64,000 nt of DNA from Polynucleobacter meluiroseus (GTDB taxonomy: Bacteria; Pseudomonadota; Gammaproteobacteria; Burkholderiales; Burkholderiaceae): assembly GCF_900205755.1 (NCBI RefSeq), contig NZ_OANS01000001.1, positions 434,001 through 498,000 of the forward strand. Reading direction: 5' to 3'. Position numbers and translations under genes: made by a program. The notes under the pieces are model-generated. The model searched no databases. It was not told where the DNA came from and worked only from the letters and a program-made list of their open reading frames with translations. Of the stretch, positions 19,043-28,307 are shown piece by piece (positions within the stretch are counted from its first letter, which is position 1; each line of letters opens with the position of its first letter).

Positions 19043-20407
19043 ATGAAAGTCACCATTATCGGTAGTGGATACGTCGGTTTAGTTACTGGCGCTTGTCTTG
19101 CGGAGCAAGGCAACAATGTGTTCTGTTTAGACTTGGACCCTAAAAAAATCGAGATTCTGAATTCAGGTGGTGTGCCAATCTATGAGCCAGGTCTCAAAGA
19201 GATGATTGAGCGTAATCGCGCTGCAGGACGTTTGCATTTCTCTACCGATATTGCCGCCTCAGTAGCCCATGGCGATATTCAGTTTATTGCTGTTGGCACT
19301 CCTCCTGATGAAGATGGCTCGGCCGATTTGCAGTATGTCGTAGCGGCAGCACGTAATATCGGGCGTAACATGACCACGGCTAAAGTGATTGTGGATAAGT
19401 CGACCGTGCCTGTTGGCACTGCGGATAAGGTCACTGCCGCGATTAAAGAAGAGTTGGTCAAGCGCAAGATTGATCCAGAACTTTGCTCTGTAGTTTCAAA
19501 CCCTGAGTTCCTGAAAGAAGGCGCTGCAGTAGAAGACTTTATGCGCCCAGATCGCATTGTGATTGGCACGGAGAGCTCGCCAGCTGGCCTGCATGCCAAA
19601 GAAGAGATGCGCAAGCTCTACGCCCCTTTTAATCGTCATCATGAGCGTACCTATTACATGGATGTCAAAAGCGCCGAACTTACTAAGTACGCCGCTAATG
19701 CAATGCTAGCGACCCGTATCTCATTTATGAATGAGTTGGCCAATTTGGCCGACTTAGTAGGCGCCGATATTGAAGCAGTCCGCCAAGGGATCGGTTCAGA
19801 TTCTCGCATTGGTTATGGCTTTTTATATTCTGGTACCGGTTACGGTGGCTCTTGCTTCCCTAAAGATGTTTCTGCTTTATCTAAAACCGCGATTGAGTAT
19901 GGCCGTGATCTGAAGATTCTTGATGCCGTTGAAGCAGTCAATGAGGCGCAAAAGTACACCTTGGTGGAAAAGATTGAAAAGCGTTTTGGCAAAGACCTAG
20001 CAGGTAAGAAGTTTGCTCTTTGGGGTCTAGCTTTTAAGCCCAACACCGACGATATGCGCGAAGCGCCAAGCCGTGTCATCATTCAGGAGTTAGTCAAGCG
20101 CGGCGCCCAAGTGGTCGCCTACGATCCCGTTGCCATGAACGAAGCGCGCCATTGCCTCGATGTCGACTTTAAGGGTAATCCTGCAGGTTTAAAGCAAGTC
20201 ACTTTAGTAGATGACTACATGGTAGCAATTGACGATTGTGACGCACTCGTGATTGTCACAGAGTGGAAAGCATTTAGAAGTCCGGACTTTGAGGTGGTTA
20301 AGCAAAAGCTGAAGCATCCTATTATTTTTGATGGCCGTAACCTCTACGAGCCACAAGCCATGACTGAATTGGGTATTGAGTACCAAGGTATTGGCCGTCA
20401 TAATTAA
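19043..20407 (+). CDS. ugd: UDP-glucose 6-dehydrogenase
   Basis: Oxidises UDP-glucose twice to UDP-glucuronate, a precursor for LPS core sugars, aminoarabinose or capsule. N-terminal Rossmann motif [15 protein letters not shown]; catalytic cysteine C271 in [11 protein letters not shown]-terminal domain with [18 protein letters not shown]. Length is 454 residues, normal for the bacterial class. It sits between lapB and the heptose genes hldA/hldD, consistent with envelope polysaccharide synthesis. It is preceded by a 72-bp AT-rich gap and a GGAG Shine-Dalgarno. Confidence 0.95.
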   Translation: MKVTIIGSGYVGLVTGACLAEQGNNVFCLDLDPKKIEILNSGGVPIYEPGLKEMIERNRAAGRLHFSTDIAASVAHGDIQFIAVGTPPDEDGSADLQYVVAAARNIGRNMTTAKVIVDKSTVPVGTADKVTAAIKEELVKRKIDPELCSVVSNPEFLKEGAAVEDFMRPDRIVIGTESSPAGLHAKEEMRKLYAPFNRHHERTYYMDVKSAELTKYAANAMLATRISFMNELANLADLVGADIEAVRQGIGSDSRIGYGFLYSGTGYGGSCFPKDVSALSKTAIEYGRDLKILDAVEAVNEAQKYTLVEKIEKRFGKDLAGKKFALWGLAFKPNTDDMREAPSRVIIQELVKRGAQVVAYDPVAMNEARHCLDVDFKGNPAGLKQVTLVDDYMVAIDDCDALVIVTEWKAFRSPDFEVVKQKLKHPIIFDGRNLYEPQAMTELGIEYQGIGRHN

Positions 20408-20442
20408 GCCTAGAAACAAAGATTAGAAAGATCGTTCCCATT

Positions 20443-21372
20443 TTGGAAAAAGCGAACCGCGAACAATTCTCCCAAGCCCGCTTATTAGTAGTGGGCGATG
20501 TCATGCTTGACCGTTATTGGTTTGGCGATACCCACCGCATTTCTCCTGAAGCACCTGTGCCGGTTGTACAGGTTGCTAAGGTAGAAGAGCGTTTAGGTGG
20601 CGCTGCTAACGTAGCCCGTAATGTGGCCGCGCTAGGGGCTCAAACCACTATATTGGGTGTGGTGGGTGATGATGATTCAGGTCAACGCGTTGAACAATTA
20701 CTGCAATCGAGTGGCGTTCAAAGTCATTTAGAAATTGATTCCAAAGTACCTACGACAGTAAAGTTGCGCGTGATTGCGCGTCAGCAGCAATTGATCCGTT
20801 TAGACTTTGAAGAGATTCCGAGTGAAGCTGCCTTGGCTCATAAGCTTGAGCGCTATGAAAAACTGGTTGGTGATAGCGATGTAGTGATTTTGTCGGATTA
20901 CGGCAAAGGAGCCTTGGGTCAAGTGGCTTTAATGATTCAGCAGGCAAGTGCTCAGAATAAGATCATCTTAGTAGACCCCAAAGGCGACGACTATGCTAAA
21001 TATCGCGGCGCCACCGTACTCACTCCTAACCGTAGCGAGTTGCGTCAAGTTGTAGGCAATTGGTCTACCGAAGAAGAGTTGACTCACAAAGCCCAAGAGC
21101 TTCGCCGCTCTCTTGACTTAAAGGCTTTATTACTCACACGCTCCGAAGAAGGCATGAGTTTATTTACTGACGCTGGCGTAAGTCACGTCAAAGCCCAAGC
21201 GCGTGAAGTCTTTGATGTATCTGGCGCTGGCGATACCGTGATCGCTACTTTGGCGGTTGCCCTAGCAGCCCAATGGCCGTTAGAAAAAGCGATGGCATTA
21301 GCCAATCGCGCTGGCGGCATTGTTGTCGGTAAATTAGGAACAGCGACTGTAAGCTCAGAGGAATTGCAATGA
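20443..21372 (+). CDS. hldA: D-glycero-beta-D-manno-heptose-7-phosphate kinase (HldE kinase domain, stand-alone)
   Basis: PfkB/ribokinase-family kinase that phosphorylates heptose 7-phosphate at C1 for ADP-heptose, the LPS inner-core sugar. Motifs: [16 protein letters not shown] at the start, [26 protein letters not shown], and the anion-hole/catalytic GAGDTV near the C-terminus. With 309 residues it has only domain I of E. coli HldE; the adenylyltransferase (HldC) must be encoded elsewhere. The start is a TTG at 20443, needed to include the conserved [10 protein letters not shown] entry. It overlaps hldD by 4 bp. In other annotations it appears as rfaE1. Confidence 0.92.
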   Translation: MEKANREQFSQARLLVVGDVMLDRYWFGDTHRISPEAPVPVVQVAKVEERLGGAANVARNVAALGAQTTILGVVGDDDSGQRVEQLLQSSGVQSHLEIDSKVPTTVKLRVIARQQQLIRLDFEEIPSEAALAHKLERYEKLVGDSDVVILSDYGKGALGQVALMIQQASAQNKIILVDPKGDDYAKYRGATVLTPNRSELRQVVGNWSTEEELTHKAQELRRSLDLKALLLTRSEEGMSLFTDAGVSHVKAQAREVFDVSGAGDTVIATLAVALAAQWPLEKAMALANRAGGIVVGKLGTATVSSEELQ

Positions 21373-22388
21373 CCATTATCGTAACTGGAGCGGCCGGCTT
21401 TATTGGTGCCAATATCGTGCAGGCTCTCAACGCCCGTGGCGAGAAAAATATCATTGCGGTCGATGATCTACGTCCTGCTGATAAATATCGCAATTTAGCG
21501 GATCTCGACATCATTGACTATCTTGATAAAGATGAGTTCTTGCAAGCATTTAAGAGTGGTCGTTTTGGTAAGGTGCAGGCTGTTTTTCATGAAGGAGCCT
21601 GTTCTGACACGATGGAGACTGATGGCATTTACATGATGGCCAACAACTATCGCTATTCCATGGATTTGCTTGATATCTGCACTGCTCAGAAGGTTCAATT
21701 GCTCTACGCCTCATCTGCCGCGACTTATGGCGGCTCTGATACTTTTGTAGAGAGCCGTGAGTGTGAGAAGCCTCTCAATATTTATGGCTACTCCAAGTTT
21801 TTGTTCGATCAGGTGATGCGCAAACGCTTTGTTGAAAACGCCAATACCGCTCAGGTGGTTGGCTTCCGTTACTTTAATGTTTACGGACCACGTGAGTCTC
21901 ACAAGGGTCGTATGGCCTCGGTGGCCTTTCATCAATACCATCAGTACAAAAAAGACGGACTCGTCAAATTGTTTGGTGAGTATGGTGGTTACGAAGCGGG
22001 TCAGCAAAGCCGTGACTTTGTTTCTGTAGAAGATGTTGTCAAGGTAAACCTTTTCTTCTTAGATCACCCGCAAGTGAGCGGCATCTTTAATCTTGGTAGT
22101 GGTCAAGCTCAACCATTTAATGATGTTGCACACGCGGTTGTGAATGCCTTGCGCAAGCAAGATGGTGCTAATTCATTGGGCATAGATGAGTTAGTGAACA
22201 TCAAGGCTGTGGAGTACATACCCTTTCCAGAAGCGCTTAAAGGAAAGTATCAATGCTTTACTCAGGCCGACTTAACTAAACTACGGGCAGCTGGTTATGC
22301 GGAGCCCTTCCTGAATGTGGAGCAGGGTGTCAGCCGTTATATTGACTGGCTATCAGCCAATGCGGATTATTTAGCCAACCCACTCTAA
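21369..22388 (+). CDS. hldD: ADP-L-glycero-D-manno-heptose 6-epimerase
   Basis: Final step of ADP-heptose synthesis for LPS inner core. SDR-type extended fold: nucleotide motif [10 protein letters not shown] at residues 7-16, [14 protein letters not shown] (family-specific), active-site YGYSK (Tyr/Lys pair), [11 protein letters not shown] and [13 protein letters not shown]. Length is 339 residues. Translation is coupled to hldA by a 4-bp overlap; an intrinsic terminator follows at 22435. The symbol rfaD is also used. Confidence 0.96.
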   Translation: MTIIVTGAAGFIGANIVQALNARGEKNIIAVDDLRPADKYRNLADLDIIDYLDKDEFLQAFKSGRFGKVQAVFHEGACSDTMETDGIYMMANNYRYSMDLLDICTAQKVQLLYASSAATYGGSDTFVESRECEKPLNIYGYSKFLFDQVMRKRFVENANTAQVVGFRYFNVYGPRESHKGRMASVAFHQYHQYKKDGLVKLFGEYGGYEAGQQSRDFVSVEDVVKVNLFFLDHPQVSGIFNLGSGQAQPFNDVAHAVVNALRKQDGANSLGIDELVNIKAVEYIPFPEALKGKYQCFTQADLTKLRAAGYAEPFLNVEQGVSRYIDWLSANADYLANPL

Positions 22389-22434
22389 GCACTTTAAAGC
22401 AGTCAACCCCAACCGTTTTCCTTCGTTATGAATG

Positions 22435-22467
22435 ATCCATGCGCATTAACTGCGTGTGGATTTTTTT
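22435..22467 (+). terminator. Intrinsic terminator after hldD
   Basis: ATCCATGCGC (22435-22444) pairs with GCGTGTGGAT (22452-22461), with two G-U pairs and a 7-base loop, followed by a T-run to 22467. It ends the ugd-hldA-hldD unit. Confidence 0.75.
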
Positions 22468-22486
22468 ATTTATCAAAGGAGAATAA

Positions 22487-22921
22487 ATGGTTCAATTTTT
22501 TAAGAAAAGTAGTTTTAAGAGCTTGATGAAGGCTTGCGCTTTCACCAGTTTATTAGCATTAGGCAGTGTTAATTTTTCTATAGCAAGCGCATCGCCAGTG
22601 AATGTCAATACGGCTACTCAGTCCGAGCTGGAGAGTATTAAAGGGATTGGTCCAGCAAAAGCGAAAACAATCCTTGCAGAGCGTTCTGACGGCGGCCATT
22701 TTCAAGATGCCAATGACCTCCAAAAGCGGGTACGCGGCATTGGCATGAAATCCGTTGAAAAGATGGTCGACAATGGTTTGACCATTGAGGCGCCAAGCTC
22801 CTACCGTGAACCAAACGGACGCACCAATAAAGAGGGCTCAGGTGCTAGTAGACGTGGATCGCGTAATCAAGGCGGCTCGCGCCATCAGGCAGATCGTACG
22901 GGACCAGCTCGTCGAAATTAA
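22487..22921 (+). CDS. ComEA-like exported helix-hairpin-helix protein
   Basis: Probable periplasmic DNA-binding protein of the ComEA/HhH family, which in competent bacteria pulls incoming DNA across the outer membrane. A signal peptide covers about residues 1-36 (basic KKSSFKSLMK, then a hydrophobic core ending near SIASA). The HhH pair follows: VNVNTATQSELESIKGIGPAKA and the second hairpin at VRGIGMKSVEKMV. After residue 100 comes an unusual tail rich in Arg, Gly, Ser and Asn, without folded-domain character. Length is 144 residues. It has its own AGGAG Shine-Dalgarno and lies alone between a terminator and cysM. A competence role is family inference. Confidence 0.82.
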   Translation: MVQFFKKSSFKSLMKACAFTSLLALGSVNFSIASASPVNVNTATQSELESIKGIGPAKAKTILAERSDGGHFQDANDLQKRVRGIGMKSVEKMVDNGLTIEAPSSYREPNGRTNKEGSGASRRGSRNQGGSRHQADRTGPARRN

Positions 22922-22962
22922 GCGTTTGTATGTATGACCCTGCTTATGGCTAAAATGGTCTT

Positions 22963-23874
22963 ATGAGCACACCCTCCTACTTAACCATTGCACAAACTGT
23001 GGGCAACACGCCCTTAGTTCGATTACAACGCATTCCGGGTTTAGAGAACAACAGTAAAAATAATGTGATCCTGGGAAAGATGGAGGGTAACAATCCTGCA
23101 GGGTCGGTGAAAGATCGACCCGCGCTGTCCATGATCATGCGTGCCCAAGAGCGCGGTGAAATTAAACCTGGCGACACTTTAATTGAAGCTACCAGCGGTA
23201 ACACTGGCATTGCATTGGCAATGACTGCTGCAATGTTGGGCTACAAAATGTTACTCGTCATGCCAGAAAATCAAAGTATTGAGCGCCGTCAAAGCATGGC
23301 TGCCTATGGTGCCGAACTGATTTTGACTGCAGCTTCTGGCGGCATGGAATTTGCGCGTGACTATGCAATGCAATTGCAAAAGCAGGGTAAAGGTAGATTG
23401 CTTGATCAGTTTGCTAATCCTGATAATCCTCGCGCACACTTGGAAACAACTGGGCCGGAGATTTGGCGGGATACCGACGGTCAAGTGACGCATTTCGTAT
23501 CGTCCATGGGGACCACTGGCACGATTACTGGTGTCTCTACCTATCTCAAGTCGATGAATCCCGCCATTCAGATTATTGGGGTGCAGCCCGAAGAGGGCTC
23601 GCAGATTCCGGGTATTCGTAAGTGGGCACCTGAATATTTGCCCAAAATCTATCAAGGAGATGCGATTGACCGGATTGAATACGTTTCTCAGGCAGATGCT
23701 GAAGAGATGGCTCGGCGCCTAGCTTCCGAGGAGGGCATTTTCTGCGGCATCTCCGCTGGTGGAGCCTTGGTAGTCGCCTTGCGTATTGCCCGCCAAGTAG
23801 AAAATGCAACGATCGTATTTATTGTGTGTGACCGAGGTGATCGCTATTTATCGACCGGGGTTTTTCCTGCCTAA
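22963..23874 (+). CDS. cysM: Cysteine synthase B
   Basis: PLP enzyme making cysteine from O-acetylserine and sulfide or thiosulfate. The PLP lysine is K50 in NPAGSVKDRPAL; the substrate loop SGNTGIALAM and the phosphate-binding GTTGTITGVS are present. The shorter length (303 residues) and the context point to CysM rather than CysK. The 3' end overlaps the converging mltB gene by 4 bp. Confidence 0.93.
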   Translation: MSTPSYLTIAQTVGNTPLVRLQRIPGLENNSKNNVILGKMEGNNPAGSVKDRPALSMIMRAQERGEIKPGDTLIEATSGNTGIALAMTAAMLGYKMLLVMPENQSIERRQSMAAYGAELILTAASGGMEFARDYAMQLQKQGKGRLLDQFANPDNPRAHLETTGPEIWRDTDGQVTHFVSSMGTTGTITGVSTYLKSMNPAIQIIGVQPEEGSQIPGIRKWAPEYLPKIYQGDAIDRIEYVSQADAEEMARRLASEEGIFCGISAGGALVVALRIARQVENATIVFIVCDRGDRYLSTGVFPA

Positions 23875-25106
23875 GTAGGCCGCTTCTTTTTTGGTGGCGC
23901 CAGTTTCTTGGGCTTTTCCGAAGCGGGGGTCAATGTCGGTACCGCGCTTACATTTTTAAATCCTAAAGCTTCGGCAAATTCAGCAACACTTTGCGCGTAA
24001 AAGTAACTTCGGTTGTATTGCACAATCGTCAAGAAGTTATTTAAACCCACTAGGTAGCGCACTTGTTCTATTCCATCTTGATCTACATAAGGCAAGTCCA
24101 CTATTAAAGCCTTGCTCTGAGGGGCTACTCCCCCCGCTTGTAAGTCACCTTGTGCTGGTTTAAGAATCCCCCGCTGAATCAGATCTTCAACAGTTTGTTT
24201 AAGTTGAGGCTCGCCATCTGCCAGAGATTTTGTCGCTGAAAGACTATCTTCTTGGACTGGGAAATAAATAGGCATCCCAGGTTGCCAGCCATGTTTTTTG
24301 AGGAAGCTACCAACGCTGGCAATCGCATCCTTGGGACTCTTTTTGAGATCAATGCGCCCATTGCCATCGCCATCGACAGCATATTGTCGAATACTACTGG
24401 GCATAAATTGGGGTAATCCAATGGCACCTGCATATGAGCTATTTTGGTTTAGGCAGGCATTGAGGTAACTCGTATTTAGGCCTTGAATCTGATTATTGGC
24501 AGGCAAACTACCGCCAGCTTCAGACCAACACAGCAAGACTAATTCTTGCAGTTCCTTTTTGAATAACTGTTCACGACTTGTCTTATTGGGGGTATCTGGA
24601 TAGCTGAATGCTAGGGTCGATAGGACATCTTTAACTCTAAAGTTCCCCAGTTGTCGTCCGTAAATAGTCTCGATCCCGATGATGGCAACAATCACCTCAG
24701 CAGGCACACCAGACTCTTGCTCAACTTGTTGTAGGTAGGCCCTATTTTCATCCCAGAAGGCCTTACCAGCCTTAATACGGATGGGTTCAATAAAGCGTTT
24801 GCGATACGCAGTCCAATTCTTTTTAAACGTCACAGATGGGGGTAATACCAATTTGCGAATCGACGGAATCGTTTTAGTATCCAAGAAGCTAGCCTCAAGT
24901 ATGGGTAGCGGAATTCCTTGATCTTGCGAGACCTGCTTCAGAAGCTGATTGAGGTTCTGATAAAAAAGCACTTCGGAGCTTGTATCCTCAGCTTGGCTTG
25001 AAATGGATTCGTTTGGAGTATTTTTAGGTGTTGGGGCACTACCGCAAGCGCTTAAGAATAGAGCCAGCAACAATAAGAGCAGGTAACGGAAGGCTTGAAA
25101 ATTCAT
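23871..25106 (-). CDS. mltB: Membrane-bound lytic murein transglycosylase B
   Basis: Outer-membrane lipoprotein that cleaves peptidoglycan glycan strands. The lipobox LSAC puts the lipidated cysteine at residue 21, and an S/T/P-rich linker follows. The SLT-type catalytic glutamate is E146 in IIGIETIYGRQLG, and the family segments FMPSSIRQYAVDGDGNGRIDL and NYNRSYFYAQSV-like YNRSYFYAQSVAEFA close the domain. Length is 411 residues with a lysine/proline-rich end. It converges on cysM with a 4-bp overlap. Confidence 0.92.
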   Translation of the reverse strand: MNFQAFRYLLLLLLALFLSACGSAPTPKNTPNESISSQAEDTSSEVLFYQNLNQLLKQVSQDQGIPLPILEASFLDTKTIPSIRKLVLPPSVTFKKNWTAYRKRFIEPIRIKAGKAFWDENRAYLQQVEQESGVPAEVIVAIIGIETIYGRQLGNFRVKDVLSTLAFSYPDTPNKTSREQLFKKELQELVLLCWSEAGGSLPANNQIQGLNTSYLNACLNQNSSYAGAIGLPQFMPSSIRQYAVDGDGNGRIDLKKSPKDAIASVGSFLKKHGWQPGMPIYFPVQEDSLSATKSLADGEPQLKQTVEDLIQRGILKPAQGDLQAGGVAPQSKALIVDLPYVDQDGIEQVRYLVGLNNFLTIVQYNRSYFYAQSVAEFAEALGFKNVSAVPTLTPASEKPKKLAPPKKKRPT

Positions 25107-25189
25107 AAGTAGTAGTGTCGTTATTGGGCGTTAAACTGAGCGCGTTTGATTATTTAATAGCATCGTATATCTATTCAGAAAGCAGTGTC

Positions 25190-26110
25190 ATGACTACAGG
25201 ATACATAACGCACTCCGATTTCCTCAAACATGAGATGGGTAGCCACCATCCAGAGTGTCCAGAGCGAATCCAAGCAATCAATGATCAGCTGATTAGAAGC
25301 GGTGTGGACGGCTTTTTACAGCATTTAGAAGCGCCATTAGCCACAGAAGACCAGTTGGAATTAGTGCATAGCCCCGAGCATGTTGCGTTTGTTAAGGAGT
25401 GCTCTCCAAGTAACGGATATCACATGCTGGATGGCGACACGATTATGAATCCATATACATGGCAGGCATCTCTACGTGCAGCTGGCGCTGCTATTGCGGG
25501 AGTGGATGCGGTGATGAAGGGTGAGGTGGAAAATGTATTTTGTGCAGTACGCCCACCGGGTCACCACGCGGAGCCAACCCGCTCAATGGGTTTTTGCGTT
25601 TTCGATAACGTCGCCATCGCTGCTCGCTATGCAATGGAACAATATGGGATTGAGCGGGTTGCGATTATTGATTTTGATGTTCATCACGGCAATGGCACTG
25701 AGGCAGCTTTTTTTAACGACCCCAATGTCTTAATGTGCAGCTTCTTTCAGCATCCGTTTTACCCCTACAGCGGTCTTGATGGCGCTACCAATATGGTGAA
25801 TGTGCCCTTGCCTGCCACGACACGTGGTGATGTGGTGCGCTCTATTGTCGAAGAACAATGGCTGCCGCGCCTCAGGGATTTTGAGCCGCAGCTGATCATT
25901 ATTTCTGCTGGGTTTGACGCCCACCGCGAGGATGACCTCGGTCAAATGGGGCTGGTAGAGGATGACTACGTCTGGATGACTAAGCGCTTAAAAGAAGTTG
26001 CCAATGACTATGCGCAAGGTAGGATCGTAAGCTGCCTTGAGGGGGGTTACAACCTGTCTGCCTTAGGGCGCAGCGTCGTTGCTCACGTCAAAGCGCTGGC
26101 AGATATTTAG
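25190..26110 (+). CDS. Histone-deacetylase-family (acetoin-utilisation-like) hydrolase
   Basis: Zinc-dependent arginase/deacetylase-fold hydrolase; bacterial members act on acetylpolyamines, acetyl-lysine or related amides, and the real substrate here is unknown. Landmarks: PPGHHAEP with the catalytic histidine pair H125-H126, the zinc ligands in IDFDVHHGNGT (D163, H165), the later zinc Asp in SAGFDAHREDDL, and GGYNLSALGRSV at the end. The ATG at 25190 is chosen over a GTG 75 bases upstream, because the family begins with TGYITHSDFLKHEMG; length is 306 residues. It stands alone, divergent from mltB and convergent with the next membrane-protein gene. Confidence 0.88.
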   Translation: MTTGYITHSDFLKHEMGSHHPECPERIQAINDQLIRSGVDGFLQHLEAPLATEDQLELVHSPEHVAFVKECSPSNGYHMLDGDTIMNPYTWQASLRAAGAAIAGVDAVMKGEVENVFCAVRPPGHHAEPTRSMGFCVFDNVAIAARYAMEQYGIERVAIIDFDVHHGNGTEAAFFNDPNVLMCSFFQHPFYPYSGLDGATNMVNVPLPATTRGDVVRSIVEEQWLPRLRDFEPQLIIISAGFDAHREDDLGQMGLVEDDYVWMTKRLKEVANDYAQGRIVSCLEGGYNLSALGRSVVAHVKALADI

Positions 26111-26134
26111 CTAGGCAATCAGTCAACCGCCACT

Positions 26135-26581
26135 TTATTGAGACAACTTTTTTGCTTCTTGTAATTGAGAGATAAAAAATTGCTCAAACGAAATTGCAAG
26201 AAAGGTCATCATTACCCCAGCACCCAGCATTAGGGAAAAAATGACGGTGAGGATGACGGGCCAACCTGATTGCGTTGCATTTAGAGGATCTAGTCCGGGA
26301 TTAAATTGCTGATCCCATTTTTCGTCTGGCCGCAAACCAAGGGCGATAGTAGTAAGCCAGCTCGCTTCAATAGCGATAAAGCCAAAGGTGATGAGAACCC
26401 AACCTGGCGCAGAATGAAAGTGCGCTTCTTTGAGTAGTAACCAGCCAGCGATTCCGCCGATCAAGGCAAATAACTGGGCCCATCCCCAAAAGAAACGAAT
26501 CCCTTTTAAGTAGAAGCAGTTGAGGCCGGTTCCTGGCAAAAATAAGCCCAAGGCGCAAAAGAGTAGTTTGTATTTTTTCAT
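26135..26581 (-). CDS. Small multi-pass membrane protein of unknown function
   Basis: I do not recognise a precise family. The 148-residue product has four likely transmembrane segments (about residues 5-24, 30-50, 58-82 and 108-132). The first part (LPGTGLNCFYLKGIRFFWGWAQ) resembles the TM2-domain pattern in which a glycine-rich hairpin joins two helices. A polar loop with FNPGLDPLNATQ separates helices 3 and 4. The start codon abuts the stop of the META-domain lipoprotein gene (one-base junction at 26581), so the two form a minus-strand operon. Confidence 0.65.
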   Translation of the reverse strand: MKKYKLLFCALGLFLPGTGLNCFYLKGIRFFWGWAQLFALIGGIAGWLLLKEAHFHSAPGWVLITFGFIAIEASWLTTIALGLRPDEKWDQQFNPGLDPLNATQSGWPVILTVIFSLMLGAGVMMTFLAISFEQFFISQLQEAKKLSQ

Positions 26582-27126
26582 TATTTAGCTGAATTAGGGC
26601 GCTGCATAAAGCTGAGTACTTCGCGATCGGTGCCAATCATGAGTAGTTGATCTCCATTGCGTACGATGCTGCGATAGTCATTGAGTTCGTAGAGGAAGTC
26701 ATTTTCTAATTGCATCCGTTGTGGACTGCAGGCCATTTTGCTACTGGCAATGCGAGTTAAAGTAAAGCCGCGGGCATCCTCACTGAGTTCCGCAGTGAAC
26801 CGATTGCAGCCTGTTGAGCCGCTGAGTCGGGTGCCGTTGCTATCAAACTGAAGGTAAATCGGGTTGCTTGCCTCACCCTGAGGAATTTGGCGAGCGCTGA
26901 CTTCGCCTAATCCATTGGGCGGCAGATTCCAGCGCACTAGTTCCCATTTGGTATTTCTGAATTCGCTACTTGGGGGGCTTGTTTTTGCTCCGCAAGGTGG
27001 AATCACGTTCGCGCAGGCGGTTAAAAACGCCAATCCTAGGCAGGAAATACCAAGAAATAGCCTATTTAAAGACCTTTTTTTGGGTCCAGCAGGCGTATTT
27101 TTGGGCATAAAAATTTTGCAAGTCAT
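26581..27126 (-). CDS. META-domain (HslJ-like) lipoprotein
   Basis: Exported lipoprotein with a META/HslJ-type domain. A basic start and hydrophobic stretch end in LTAC, a lipobox with the cysteine at about residue 38. The domain shows the family pattern: NTKWELVRW, IYLQFDSNGTRLSGSTGCNRFTAE divided over two strands, and ASSKMACSPQRMQLENDFLYEL. META proteins have been linked to heat-shock or stress responses in E. coli (HslJ); the role here is unknown. The start may instead be the ATG six codons later (27108); neither has a strong Shine-Dalgarno. It is cotranscribed with the following membrane protein. Confidence 0.78.
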   Translation of the reverse strand: MTCKIFMPKNTPAGPKKRSLNRLFLGISCLGLAFLTACANVIPPCGAKTSPPSSEFRNTKWELVRWNLPPNGLGEVSARQIPQGEASNPIYLQFDSNGTRLSGSTGCNRFTAELSEDARGFTLTRIASSKMACSPQRMQLENDFLYELNDYRSIVRNGDQLLMIGTDREVLSFMQRPNSAK

Positions 27127-27358
27127 TGTTTTTATTGGTTATATTGAATATTGCTTGTTTCTATTCTACTCACTCCCTAAGCAACATCAGCATTAATTAA
27201 GGTGGATGAATTAGCAGTTTTCGTCTAGAATATGAGGTTTTCCGCAATACTAATCATTCAAAAGATCGATTTGCCTAGTGTTGCAGGCTCAAAAATTGGG
27301 TAATCATTTCAGTGGGTTGTTTACAGCCTGTTTTCATTTTAGATTTTAAGGAATAAGT

Positions 27359-27604
27359 ATGGTCGTCATTCGACTGGCACGCGGCGGTTCAAAGAAGCGC
27401 CCTTTTTACAGCATTGTGGCTACTGACAAGCGCAATCGTCGCGACTCGAACTTTATCGAGCGTATTGGTTATTTCAATCCACAAGCAGCTGAGTCCGAGC
27501 AAGCAATGCGCATTGCTCAAGACCGTTTGACTTACTGGACTGGCGTTGGTGCGCAAATTTCACCAACAGTATCTCGTTTGATCAAAAACAATCCTGCTGT
27601 TTAA
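27359..27604 (+). CDS. rpsP: 30S ribosomal protein S16
   Basis: Small-subunit assembly protein. N-terminal [26 protein letters not shown] is the S16 signature (here quoted only in part: [16 protein letters not shown]). Length is 81 residues, matching E. coli (82). AAGGA at 27347-27351 is the Shine-Dalgarno. It heads the conserved rpsP-rimM-trmD-rplS operon; a strong hairpin separates it from rimM. Confidence 0.97.
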   Translation: MVVIRLARGGSKKRPFYSIVATDKRNRRDSNFIERIGYFNPQAAESEQAMRIAQDRLTYWTGVGAQISPTVSRLIKNNPAV

Positions 27605-27611
27605 GGACTTC

Positions 27612-27650
27612 ATTACCAAAGACTTTTTCGATGACAAAGTCTTTGGTGAT
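27612..27650 (+). promoter_or_regulatory. Strong intercistronic hairpin between rpsP and rimM
   Basis: ACCAAAGACTTT (27615-27626) and AAAGTCTTTGGT (27636-27647) pair perfectly over 12 bp around TTCGATGAC, and the stem can extend by a few pairs outward. There is no T-run, so it is unlikely to terminate transcription completely. It may protect the rpsP message or limit expression of the low-abundance factors RimM and TrmD, which are made in much smaller amounts than S16 and L19 in E. coli. Confidence 0.6.
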
Positions 27651-27693
27651 TGAAATAACAAGCAGTGCTATTTCAGGGTAAGAGCTTGGTCTC

Positions 27694-28263
27694 ATGACAA
27701 ATCCACCTACCTTGGATCAATTGATAGAGCTTGGCGTTGTGCAAGATGCCCAAGGCTTGCAGGGGCAAATTAAGGTTCGACCACATGCGTCTGATCCAGT
27801 TGCCCTCTTGAGCTGCAAAGAAATTTGGCTTTCCCTTATTCCACGCCGCAGTGCTGGTGTTGATCCCTCTCTCGAGCCAGCCTCTTTGCGCCTATACCGC
27901 GTAAAGCAATCTAAGTTCCACAGCGGTACGGTTCTGATCGCTTTAGATGGCATTGCGGATCGAGATCAGGCTGAGGCCTTAAAGGGAGCGCGTCTGTTGG
28001 TGGGGCGCGAACTGTTTCCTAAGGTGGAGAGTGATAGTTATTACTGGGTCGATCTCATCGGCTGCCAGGTCAATAATCTCCAAGGTGAGAGTCTAGGCGA
28101 TGTCATTGAGATGACGGATAACGGCGCCCATGGGGTGATTGCTATTGGAGATGCAGAATCTCAAGCAGTGAAATACCTAGTGCCATTTGTGAAAGAAATC
28201 GTGCATCAGGTAGATTTGCCGAACAAGTTAATCACACTAGATTGGCAGGCAGATTGGCTGTAG
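27694..28263 (+). CDS. rimM: Ribosome maturation factor RimM
   Basis: Assists 30S head assembly and binds S19. The N-terminal part has ELGVVQDAQGLQGQIKVRPH (start of the RimM beta-barrel), and the PRC-barrel half has YYWVDLIGCQVNN and LVPFVKEIVHQVDL. Length is 189 residues against 182 in E. coli. It is the second gene of the rpsP operon; trmD starts 44 bp later. Confidence 0.94.
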   Translation: MTNPPTLDQLIELGVVQDAQGLQGQIKVRPHASDPVALLSCKEIWLSLIPRRSAGVDPSLEPASLRLYRVKQSKFHSGTVLIALDGIADRDQAEALKGARLLVGRELFPKVESDSYYWVDLIGCQVNNLQGESLGDVIEMTDNGAHGVIAIGDAESQAVKYLVPFVKEIVHQVDLPNKLITLDWQADWL

Positions 28264-28307
28264 GTCAAACTGCTTTCAATCAACAACTAATTAATAAAAT
28301 ATTGACC

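Noticed and set aside
22860..22921. Possible frameshift making the ComEA-like tail
   Set aside because: The frame stays open with regular codons to the stop and no alternative frame continues a known domain.
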